DNA of 64,000 bases from Druceiella hillmani (taxonomy: Eukaryota > Arthropoda > Insecta > Lepidoptera > Hepialidae): positions 10,417,001 through 10,481,000 of the forward strand of contig JAYKKI010000032.1 of NCBI GenBank assembly GCA_039881145.1, given 5' to 3'. Position 1 is the stretch's first letter; every line of letters begins with the position of its first letter. The position numbers and the translations under genes are program-made. The notes under the pieces are model-generated. The model was not told the DNA's origin. It made no database searches and saw only the letters and a list, made by a program, of their open reading frames with translations. Shown here in pieces: positions 25,201 to 34,659 of the stretch.

Positions 25201-27440
25201 TAATGACTTTGATTTGAATAATGGACACAACGATTTTATCGTCCATTATTTTATACCAATGTGGTAATTAAGTAGATTTGATCTATATATTTTCGAACCC
25301 CTATTTTTGAGCTTCCAGAAAGAGAATAAACATTTGAGATTTGGAAGACGGAATTTGGGCAAGGAAGTTATATGACCGTGCCAGCTCAAAAAATGTGTAT
25401 TTTGATACTTAATTTTTTTAAAGATATTTCATTTAATTGATTCAATAATTAAGGTGATTAGATGTACAATTTTTATTACGGTTATAAATAACAGAAGAAA
25501 CATTTTTTTTTCATTATGTGGAAAATCACGTTAGCTCAATTAGATTTCGGTCTTTCTGCAACTAGGTAAAAAGATGTCGGTAGACAAACATATCAACCTT
25601 TCTGAATATTTGGTTACTTCCTTAGGTAACTAAGAAGGCAATAGGTTATTCACATAATTTCTTTCGAGTGACACCCTTCTTCAAATAAAAATTCTCGGAG
25701 AAAGAAATTAATCATACACCCCCTGGTTTCTGCTCAACTGCATGTGTTCACAATATTTATTTGTTGTAAAATACAATGTACTTAGCGGACTTTAGGCGAA
25801 CAGGACAGCGAACATTGATTAAACGTGACGTTGGTCTGATTATGATTTTTAAAGAAAGTCATTAGAGCTTACATTATTATGGTGCGAATATTTACACAAA
25901 TTTGATAATATTTTGATATAAACGTGTTATACGTTTTAAAAGCGTAAATTTATATAAGCATATCTACACAACGCGTAAATATAATAATTCCTTAGTTCGT
26001 AGTACCTCTGCACACTTTTATTATTTCCTATACTAAATATTTGGAATATATTTTTTTTCTAAATGTTCTAATTGTTTAATATTTTAACGTTTTTAATTAA
26101 CTTATCATTTAATTTAAACCAATGGAAAAATGACGAGATACTCGCACAAATTGTACTTTTTTCGGCACAATTAGGTTTTACTTAGTTATTATCAATCATA
26201 TAAACGATGTTATATAATTTAATAAAACTTGTATACTTGAAAATTCCGCACTATTTATAAACACACATATTAACATGTAGACATTAAATCTTAGAAAGTT
26301 TTTGTAGTAAATTTAATAAATCTCTTAACCATTTCAATCGCATTTTTCCTCAGACAACCATTTAGAACATTCGCACAAGCATAAACGCAATAAATTATTA
26401 CTCATGAAATGGCAAACAATGAGAGTAGCGTTTTAACCAAATTGTTAGTAGAAAAATCCGTGTTTTTTTAATTGAAACTTTGTTAATATTGTATTAACTG
26501 CTTTTCCAATCCAATTATTAATAATTCAAATTGAATTGTATATTTTATACACATTCCCCATTCAATATTTAGTACGTATCTCATAATGGTCCGAGAATTT
26601 ATTCAGACAACTTTTAAGTAATAATCCTAGTATTAACGTTACCTAAGGGTTACAAGTGTCAGTTTTTTTAATTTTCAATTTGTTCCTTTTTTTTTCGATA
26701 TCTAATGATCATTTCTATATGAGATCTTTGAATTTATAATCTCCATATTTAATCTGTTTTGCTAAAGATTATTTCATAATATGAACAATTTTACCGATTA
26801 GAACATTTATGTATATATATGTTTTTAATGAATCAACTAACTTTAATTTGTTTAAATAACATCTAAATAAAATTTTCATAAAAATAAAGCTGAATACGTG
26901 TTACTTTCTCATATAATAAAAGAGTACATAACTTACAACCAAGCATTTTTGATAATAAAGTCTGTACTGAAAATCCAAAAACGAATCTTCTAGGGCTAAA
27001 AACGATTTAGGCGATTAAAAATAATATCGTCATATATTGTGAGATTGTTAAGCAATATATATTATTCATTTACTATGTAATTTTGATCTCCTTTATTTTC
27101 CAAGAGGTTGTTCGCGCAGCTTTAAGTCAATAATTCGTTTTACCAGTGAAAAGAAATAGTGTTTATCTAATACGAATTTTCATTTTAATGACTGAAATTA
27201 TTGAGATAATTTCGGTGACTAAAAAGAAAACTTCAGACGTTAGTGAATAGTCGCTGCCTCATAAGGTCTGATTTTAAATAAAAAAACTTGCAATTTTTTA
27301 GACTCGACTAGAAAAACTTGCTTTGTAATTTACTTGTTGACCTGATTAAGATTTATGTTAGGGATAGAGAAGATTAGTTTCAAATTAAAATAGAGTAAAT
27401 TGAAGATCATGGCATGCCCGCGAGAATTTAAAAAGTATTG
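22267..27440. other. Rest of unit C1, no gene recognised
   Basis: Aligns along its length with C2 38.0-44.19 kb. The minus-strand counterpart of the C2 ORF at 39,504-39,749 lies at about 23,545-23,745 and has several in-frame stops. 25,655-25,915 is one of four copies of a conserved block. 26,181-26,190 is the empty site of the C2 Helitron. Confidence 0.5.
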
Positions 27441-28049
27441 CTTCGTAAATTTAGAAATAATTTATACAGTGTAATATTGAGACAAGAAAAAAATTATCTT
27501 TTGGATGTTCTTCGTTTATCTATGAGCCTGTTTATTTATTCCCGTATCACGCAAGAACGGTTTAAGACGAAAGGTTTCGTTGTTAGATTTTATTGGATCT
27601 AGGGTATCATATTAGTTAGCTTTTATTGCAATCGACTAATCGAAAAAAGTCCATTGTTATAATTTTTCTAACCGATGCTGGTATTAATATTAAAGTAAAC
27701 TTAATTTTATTTTTAGAAAAAACGAAACTCCGGGCCAATTAATTTTTTTTAATAAATGTTTTTCCCAAAACACAGTAAGGTTTTTAATTTTGTGAATAAA
27801 TAACTAATGTAAACAAAAATATACTTTCAGAATTTAAATACAATGAAATAGAATCTAAACTGAATACAAACTTAGAACTGTGACTGAATATTTTGGTATT
27901 AGTTGTTTCCTATTTATATTTTGCTTTGTTGCTTGTGATTTTTATTTTTGGCACGAATCATTCATTAAAAACTAAATATTTCTATTTTATTTCTTAAATG
28001 AAAGAAAAATAAATGATTGCTACTTTTCTACCTCCAATAGAGCTTTAAT

Positions 28050-28160
28050 CAATAGAAAAGATTTATGGGTCATTACTAGCTTTTGAGCAAGGCAGGAGCA
28101 TAATAATATACTTATCCAATTCTGCCACTTGTTAAATGCTATGTGATTGACGATCGATCC
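28050..28160 (+). repeat. Dispersed repeat R, truncated copy 4
   Basis: Matches 2630-2735 (CATAATAATATACTTATCCA, CACTTGTTAAATGCTATGTG) and stops abruptly at GACGATCGATCC, where sequence equivalent to 10,250 begins. C2 therefore has a deletion of the rest of R and about 400 bases after it. Confidence 0.6.
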
Positions 28161-29764
28161 ATAATGCTCTGGACAATTTCTGAAAAAAAAATTACAAATT
28201 TGCAGTTTCAAGGAAACATTATTACAAATTTTACAGCAACCTGCATCAAATATGCCCAGCTTGATGTGCAGACTCGCGTGTATAAATAATAGTCACGTTC
28301 TTTATATGAATATACGAGTATGCTGAATGTCACTAAAACATGTTTAATAATTCTACAGATAATTTTGTGCGTTAAACGGGGTGAAAAATGTTAAGAGACA
28401 ATACAATTCCTGAAAATATCATTATAACAATTGTAATTCGAGAGTCAAAAAATTACTTTTTTTCAGAAACTTACTTTAAATATACATAGAATTACCTATA
28501 CCTATATTAACCTTTATCAAGAATAAATAAATTATAAAGGTTTAGAAATAATATTTAAAAAGCAAGAACTTCAGTTTAACAAAGTATTTGGCTGTAGAAA
28601 CAGTACATGCATATGCTTCTATGCATTTTCTGCATATGCTTCACACGTGTAATTCAGGATCTACATATAATATCATATGTTATTCAAAATGAAAATATTG
28701 TGAAATATAAACTGACCCAACTAATCTGAGGACATGATTTTAAAAATTCCTATAATTGTTAAATATTTATTCTATAGAAAAAAAAGGTTCCAGAAAATAA
28801 TATGACTTACACTACAAATTTTACTCAAACTTTATTTGGAACCGTAACTCAACCCTCAGTTTTAAATCACATTAAATTATTTTGTACATTCGTAAAAAAC
28901 ACGGCAGTTGAACGTATATCTGTCTGTTTGAGGTTTATTACCTCTCGTTTTCATTTTTCTTATCTGAAATATAAATCAGGGATTTATTTCAATATATTTT
29001 GTAAACGTGAATACTGCTATTTATTGGGTTTCTTAAGTTACACTTTTTGAAATGCAAAGGTTTGACGATGGAACGACTTGGGAAAATAAGCAGGAAATGA
29101 AGTGAATCTAAACGTAAATGTGACGACTACGCGTATAGTGTTTACTTAATGCTTTAGAGCGAAAAGAAAGTGTTCGATGATGCTGTATTACGCTTTTGAC
29201 ATCATATATGTGCTTATGATATACATAACTAACTGCGTTAAAACTTATAGGAAACATTTTTCGTTGTATGCTAGGTAAATACGATTAAGCTATTCCACAT
29301 ATATAACGATGCAACTTCATTGCCAAATGACAGAGTTCAGTATATTCTTATATTATCATTCATGTTGATAAAGTGCAAATTTTACAACTAAGTATCGCTT
29401 TCCCACTACTATTAGTCTGGTATTCGAATTAAATAAAAAATATGCGGTAGACATTAAAATGAAATATAATTTGTATTACGAAAGAAATATGGTTGCCAGG
29501 CATTTGCTGCCATTCGTGCAATCAAAGGTTCCCGGTATAATGCAGCAAATAATTTATATATAGTTTATTAAATATATTTCATACATTTCCAGATAACAAT
29601 ATACTGATAACGGACACATACATATTATAAATTACAATTCATACTAATGTTAGCTAAGATTGTTACAGATTTTTCTCAACTTTTGGGGGCCACTTTGAAG
29701 GATTACGTTAATATCTCCAATAGATAAAACTTTTAAGTGCTATTCATTAATGTAGATTCCTTTG

Positions 29765-30007
29765 ACAATTAAATGAAACTACGTTATGTAGTATTATTTC
29801 TACTTTCTTTAGGTTCCTTACCACGACCTAGGTTTCCTTGTATTACAACATATTCAGGTAGGTTATTAGCAAAGATTCTTTATTACCACATATTCAGGTA
29901 GGTTATTAGCAAAGATTTTTTAGAAGTAGAAATAATACTACACCGCGTAGTTTCATTTAATTGTCAATAATGAATTTCTACAAAATTAACGCCAAATATA
30001 TTCAACA
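29765..30007 (+). mobile_element. 243-bp non-autonomous inverted-repeat element in C2
   Basis: Absent from the equivalent place in C1 (after 11,950). Flanks are GTAGATTCCTTTG (29,752-29,764) and GTAGATTTCTTTG (30,008-30,020), a probable 13-bp target duplication with one change. Inside, 29,765-29,808 and 29,924-29,963 form about 40-nt inverted arms (CAATTAAATGAAACTACG / CGTAGTTTCATTTAATTG), followed by a 40-bp tail without a partner. A 40-bp tandem repeat (ACATATTCAGGTAGGTTATT, at 29,848 and 29,888) lies between the arms. Family unknown. Confidence 0.75.
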
Positions 30008-30179
30008 GTAGATTTCTTTGTTTCGTTTCTCTGAAACAAATGTTAGTTTGGTGAAGTCGACTCAAATAATGGAGCTTCAGTGAAAATGCTGAATTAAAAT
30101 GTGCCTTTCGACAGATAATCAAATTGTAATTTAGATCGATATAACCATTAGGAAAGATCATTCTACTTATTTTTAATTA

Positions 30180-31030
30180 GCTTCCGCTTTTTATTCTATA
30201 TAATATTGTGTTTTTTATTGTATATAATATATCTTACATCGCACATCGAAAATTATCTTAAAAATGGCAGCATAAAAAAATACTTTTAACTCAATCTAAG
30301 GTTAAGTCTCATTAATGAATAAACTAACATGGTAAATTGTAAAATTAATTGATATAAACAAATACAAATCTACATGAAACTTAATTAAAATTTTTATTTA
30401 AAAGTTGTACCTAGAAGATAAAAAGGTATGGTAAGGTAGGTAAATATAATTGTGATGGGTAAACTGACAAGAATTATTTTTAAATATTTTAAGAAAACTA
30501 CATTTTTTTCAGTTAACACCGAACACGTATATTAAAGATTATCGTATATAAAATTCAGTATTTATATATAGAATATGATGAAAAAAAATTATGCTAATTT
30601 AAAGAATTTAGTAACTTTTTTAACTGTGAAACTATGCAGCTTCCTTTACCTTAAGTATTAATAAAATGAGGTATTCATTATGAATTCTGTGTGAAAAAAT
30701 ATTGTTGATCGATTTCAAATTCATCAATCTGACAACAGATGGCATTGAATAAAATCAAACCTTTCACATAAAAAAATACTTAATTGAATTAATTTTATGT
30801 ATGATCTTTTCGTAGAAACGGTATATAGGGGAATATTCGTTTAGGAAAACTGAATTGTATATATGTAAACGGAAAAATATTTATGTGTAACTTATATTAC
30901 TGCCTCTCTAAGATTGATATGTAGAATAAAATTAATTATAATTTTTAAAGGTATCTAGAACATATCTAGGTCGGAAACCTGACCAATGCCGTAAAAATGC
31001 CAGTGCGAGCGATGCCGTAGTTTCATGGAG
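30180..31030. other. C2-specific 850-bp stretch
   Basis: Interrupts the C1/C2 alignment between about 12,080 and 12,130 in C1. A+T-rich, with a GC-richer patch near 30,985-31,020 (ATGCCGTAAAAATGCCAGTG). Neither inverted ends nor coding capacity was seen. Confidence 0.45.
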
Positions 31031-31199
31031 TGCAGAAATTATAATAACTGAAAGAACTATTCTTTCATTTACATATAATTTTTATCCAAAAATAAATGGG
31101 AATATTTTTTAATATGAAAGAGGAAAATGACAGGAGTTATTTCTCCGCCACCTTCAAAAATTTGGAGTTGCACACTTATGTAAAGATTTGAAAGATAAC

Positions 31200-31600
31200 C
31201 AAATAATAAATTTGTCCAATTTTGTCGCCTGTTAAACGCTACGTGATGAATGATTCAATGTGCGAAGTTTTCACGTTTCGCTTTCAGTGCGAGTGATAAA
31301 TTGAAATCTACCTTGTATCGGACGTAAAATCTTAATCGGGTTAGGTAGAAATGTGTGCTCGCTCTTATGGGATGTTTATTTCCAATAATATCAGTATGAC
31401 GGAATTAGTTTTAAATTCTCATTTTAGTTGTGGTTAAGTTTACATATGTTAAACATGGTGGTAGTTAAGTTTACGTATGTTACTGTATAAATTATGTAAT
31501 CAATATATTATCCAGATATTATTAATATTTCAATCCTGTACTACGAAAATAGTGCAGACTTGTATAAATATTTAACGGTCAAAGAAACAATATCACCAAG
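31200..31600 (+). repeat. Dispersed repeat R, copy 5
   Basis: C2 equivalent of the copy at 12.3-12.69 kb. The inner 55 bases (GATAAATTGAAATCTACCTT onward) differ at one position. Confidence 0.65.
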
Positions 31601-31630
31601 TACTGCTGGACCAAAACTGGTTTTCATAAG

Positions 31631-31924
31631 TTACTGAGGATAGTGTAAAATCTGTTTGTCTACGCGTATGTATGCGTGTGTGCTGATGTGCGCGTTCGTA
31701 CCTGCTGGCGTGCGAGAAAACGTCTCATCCATATCACAAATTGAATGGAAAGGAAAGTCATCAACGTACGAAGACTTGTGCAAATTATTAAAGAAGTTAT
31801 CAACTTGACGCTTATTGAAATCAATTGCTTGACAAATACTAGTTGAAACTAGTTGTTTAGTTAAAGTATAGGGACATCTTTCCTTACAAGCACCCAATAA
31901 CTCTACTACGTCGCTAATCCACAT
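31631..31924 (-). pseudogene. Pogo/jerky-like transposase fragment (C2 copy)
   Basis: A 97-codon open frame reads MWISDVVELLGACKERC...LTKQLVSTSIC, AIDFNKRQVDNFFNNLHK, then PFHSICDMDETFSRTPAGT. The FNK..VDNFFNNL helix and the MDET first catalytic motif place it in the middle of a pogo/jerky-type DDE transposase. Both ends of the protein and the two later catalytic acids are missing, so it is a fragment, not an enzyme. Unlike the C1 copy it has no internal stop, yet no downstream DDE sequence follows. Open by chance of low divergence is more likely than retained function. Confidence 0.75.
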
Positions 31925-32291
31925 ATCCGCTCTCTTTGCACTTCCAAACTATCCTGCCCTGTGACTACTTATTTTATGAATTTACTATTTTATTTATATG
32001 TTGTTATGTAAACGTTTAACAAACGCTGGGAGATATAGGAAAATAAATTTATTACTTTCAGAGATATATATTTATTTGTTTATTTTGCATGTTTTCAGCA
32101 ATAGTCTTGCAATAAATTTTTGAAAAAATAAAAAATATTTTGGAATTTTCGTAAGTCGTTCTTTTAAACTAATATCCGACACGATAAAAACATAAACTTC
32201 TTTATTCGCTTCATCTTTCCACCAAAACATCAAAATAAATTTGATGATCTTATTATTGCAACATATGCTTGGTAATGTATTTCTTTTACAT

Positions 32292-32293
<2 letters not shown>

Positions 32294-32355
<62 letters not shown>

Positions 32356-32360
32356 AATAT

Positions 32361-32415
<55 letters not shown>

Positions 32416-32420
32416 TATAC
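32294..32420. repeat. Long TA microsatellite with CA interruptions
   Basis: Two TA tracts joined by a CATATACATATATA-type bridge. C1 has no comparable tract at its equivalent site (near 13,330). Overlapping minus-strand ORFs are repeat artefacts. Confidence 0.95.
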
Positions 32421-32765
32421 TTTCGAAACCGGATATTTTCTCAGAAAAGTAGTTGTGATAGACATATGAATACACGAACGGTCCCATGACAGCTTCGTTT
32501 TTTTCCTTTTTGAGATAAGGAACCATAAAATAACCCGTTTAAAAGTCAACATCATTCAAAACAGAAGCAGATATCCTCGCACTTAATACTAGAAAAATGT
32601 TGCAATATGCCTTTTAATATTGATTGTGTTTTAAAAATTAGTACATAAATGTGTATAATGTCTTCAGATATACTTTTGAAATAAATTATATACTTATCGT
32701 GTGATAAAAATATCGGTATATTTATTGAAACGGTTTCTCATGTTTCACTCATTTACTTTTCTGTT

Positions 32766-33033
32766 AATGTATTTAACTTTTGAATACAAATATCTCCTGA
32801 AAGGTGAGGACTCCTGTAATTTTTCATTATTAAATATCATCACAACTTATACTGACAGAGAATTTCAATATCATCACAACTTATACTGACAGTGAATTTC
32901 AATATCAGAGAATTTCAATATCAGTAATGTATTTAACTTTTGAATACAAATATCTCCTGAAAGGTGAGGACTCCTGTAATTTTTCATTATTAAATATCAT
33001 CACAACTTATACTGACAGAGAATTTCAATATCG
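32766..33033 (+). repeat. 160-bp tandem duplication with nested 36-bp repeats (C2)
   Basis: AATGTATTTAACTTTTGAAT starts at 32,766 and 32,926. Inside, ATCATCACAACTTATACTGA and AGAATTTCAATATC recur. C1 has one copy (13,660-13,770), so the expansion is specific to C2. The copies are nearly identical, implying a recent event. Confidence 0.9.
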
Positions 33034-33051
33034 GTAAAGATAAATATTATC

Positions 33052-33101
33052 ACGAGATACTCGTGATCTCTTATCTTCCCACACGGGGAAGATAAGAGAT
33101 C
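33052..33101. repeat. Two adjacent hairpins
   Basis: CACGAG-ATA-CTCGTG is followed by a perfect 16-bp stem (33,065-33,080 with 33,086-33,101; GATCTCTTATCTTCCC) around a 5-base loop. It sits exactly where C1 carries 1.3 kb of extra sequence (13.8-15.08 kb), so it may mark a deletion or excision scar. Confidence 0.8.
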
Positions 33102-33334
33102 CGATGGGCGGTGCTGCAGCAAGTGCACATATTTTATCTTGTACAATTTACACTCATCGTATGTTTTGTGAAAGGTAAATCAACGGAAAAGAATATGAAT
33201 TTACAGTAATTATTTCTCTTGCGCAAAATATCCCAAAAAACGAAAACATTATGTTCAGTGGACGACTCGGTTTCACAAACGTCATAACATAAAAGCAATA
33301 TAATGGAAGTGTGCTGCATATGAGCATGTGAGTC

Positions 33335-34444
33335 AATTTCCGCCCCGGTTTGTTGCTTGAATTTATCGACTTAAATTGTGCAATCACTTTTGGCGCAAAA
33401 TTAAGTGAATCCAATATTTACGTCACACGTGGAAACTACGATGCTAACTCGATCCTGAATCTTAAAAACGTTGTTCATCATTAAAATGGTGTTAGAATAA
33501 AATATTGATCTAAATTTATGCTAAATTTGTAGCGAAAAATAGAAATACCCACGATTATGTGGCTTTAATACTTAGACTGAGAAATGGGCTAGATGATAGA
33601 GATTTACACAATTTCTCGTTTCAAAAAAGCATAAGTTATTGCAGAATATATAACCGATAATACTACTCTCATCAAGAAAGAGAGAGAGAGAGAAAGAGAG
33701 AGAGATAATCACAATAAGATTCCGCAGACATACGTATAACCAAAGAGAATCTAATTTAGTTCGATATAACTAACCTAGGTAATGAACACTGCTGCACAAC
33801 AAGTTATTATTATATTGCAAAAGATTATAGAATTTGACGGTTAATTAAAAATAGTATAAAAGTGTTTGATAGTTTTTAAAAATACATACAAGTTAAGTTT
33901 AATAGAAATAGTAAAAATACATGTTAAAACAAAAACTTCTAAAATATTCTGAATACACGATTTAGAATTTTATGTATGGATATTTCAAAATAAACATTAT
34001 ACTTTTTATTGTGGATAGCATCACTTTTTTCACCTTTTTCTATAACCAATGAGGTTAAATTTTAAAATTTTTACATATTTACCCAAAAGTTTACACGAAA
34101 ACTGGAGCAAAACTGTTGAAAAACTCACGATATTTCACCAAAGATGACCTGGCAATAAATTTACATGTATTTACTGTACAATTAAGTAGATACGGAGGCC
34201 TTGTAATAAGAGTTCTAGTAACACCAATATTTTTTTTAATGTATACAGTAGGTAAAAAGCAGATCGGAACCTAAACATCCTCAATACTGCAATACTATAT
34301 GCAGCACCGTACATAAATCGTATTCATCAAGCACAGAGCAAATATTTTGCGTGTGACGTGAATAGTGGAGCGGGGTAATTTTGCACGAAGAACAATTTCA
34401 AAATAAAAGTCAATAAATTCAAACAGCAAAATGAAGCGGAAATT
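33335..34444. mobile_element. Inverted-arm element, C2 copy
   Basis: Arms at 33,335-33,402 (AATTTCCGCCCC...TTTATCGACTTAAATTGTGC) and the reverse complement of 34,375-34,444, with the same spacing logic as the C1 element. A (GA)n tract lies inside. Confidence 0.5.
33676..33706. repeat. GA microsatellite
   Basis: AG repeats broken by two AAA interruptions. C1 has only AAGAAAGACAGTGGG here, so it expanded in C2. Confidence 0.9.
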
Positions 34445-34604
34445 GCTTTAAACGTTTGTACAGGGTGCATTTTATTTTGTCACCCACTCGCGATGAAGTT
34501 TTTATGGATTCATGCTCAACTGAATGTAACTTTTCCACCATTCTGGCATATTTTGTGATATAGATAAACCAGCGTTTAATTGTCGTTTCTTCTTTATTTT
34601 TCAG

Positions 34605-34657
34605 GCTACATACGATATTTTTTCCATACTGAAATATGACGTGATCAATATGTGTCT
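34605..34657 (+). CDS. Candidate 53-nt internal exon in C2
   Basis: A long pyrimidine tract ending TTCTTCTTTATTTTTCAG is followed by 53 bases open in one frame only (ATYDIFSILKYDVINMC), then T|GTAAGTATTG, a consensus donor. The C1 equivalent keeps a donor of the same strength (GTGAGT at about 16,745) and an AG, but the segment between is only about 21 bases and differs in reading-frame phase. That argues against a shared coding exon, although a non-coding exon or independent decay is possible. No neighbouring exon was joined to it. Confidence 0.25.
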
Positions 34658-34659
34658 GT

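Larger units (their letters stand above)
9190..27440 (+). repeat. Tandem segmental duplication, unit C1
   Basis: Colinear with C2. Matching anchors (C1/C2) include 9418/27,724 (AAACTCCGGGCC), 10,330/28,238 (CAACCAGCATCAAATA / CAACCTGCATCAAATA), 11,870/29,680 (GGCCACTTTGAAGGATTACG), 12,410/31,310 (TTGTATCGGACGTAAAATCT), 15,180/33,278, 16,540/34,420, 21,785/37,240, 22,545/38,085 (CGTGTTTAGCCCGCAGATA), 23,475/39,410, 24,250/40,260, 25,690/41,870, 26,590/43,270 and 27,415/44,150. Typical blocks are 75-80% identical; a block at 11.86-11.95 kb is about 93%. C1-only material is at 13.8-15.08 kb, the two Helitron remnants, and about 20.36-21.54 kb. Confidence 0.9.

Noticed and set aside
28802..29050. 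82-codon ORF with a start shared by C1
   Set aside because: The C1 version stops after 27 codons and substitutions show no codon pattern; treated as chance.
32230..32555. 98- and 89-codon minus ORFs
   Set aside because: Tyr-Ile repeats from the long TA tract; not present in unit C1.
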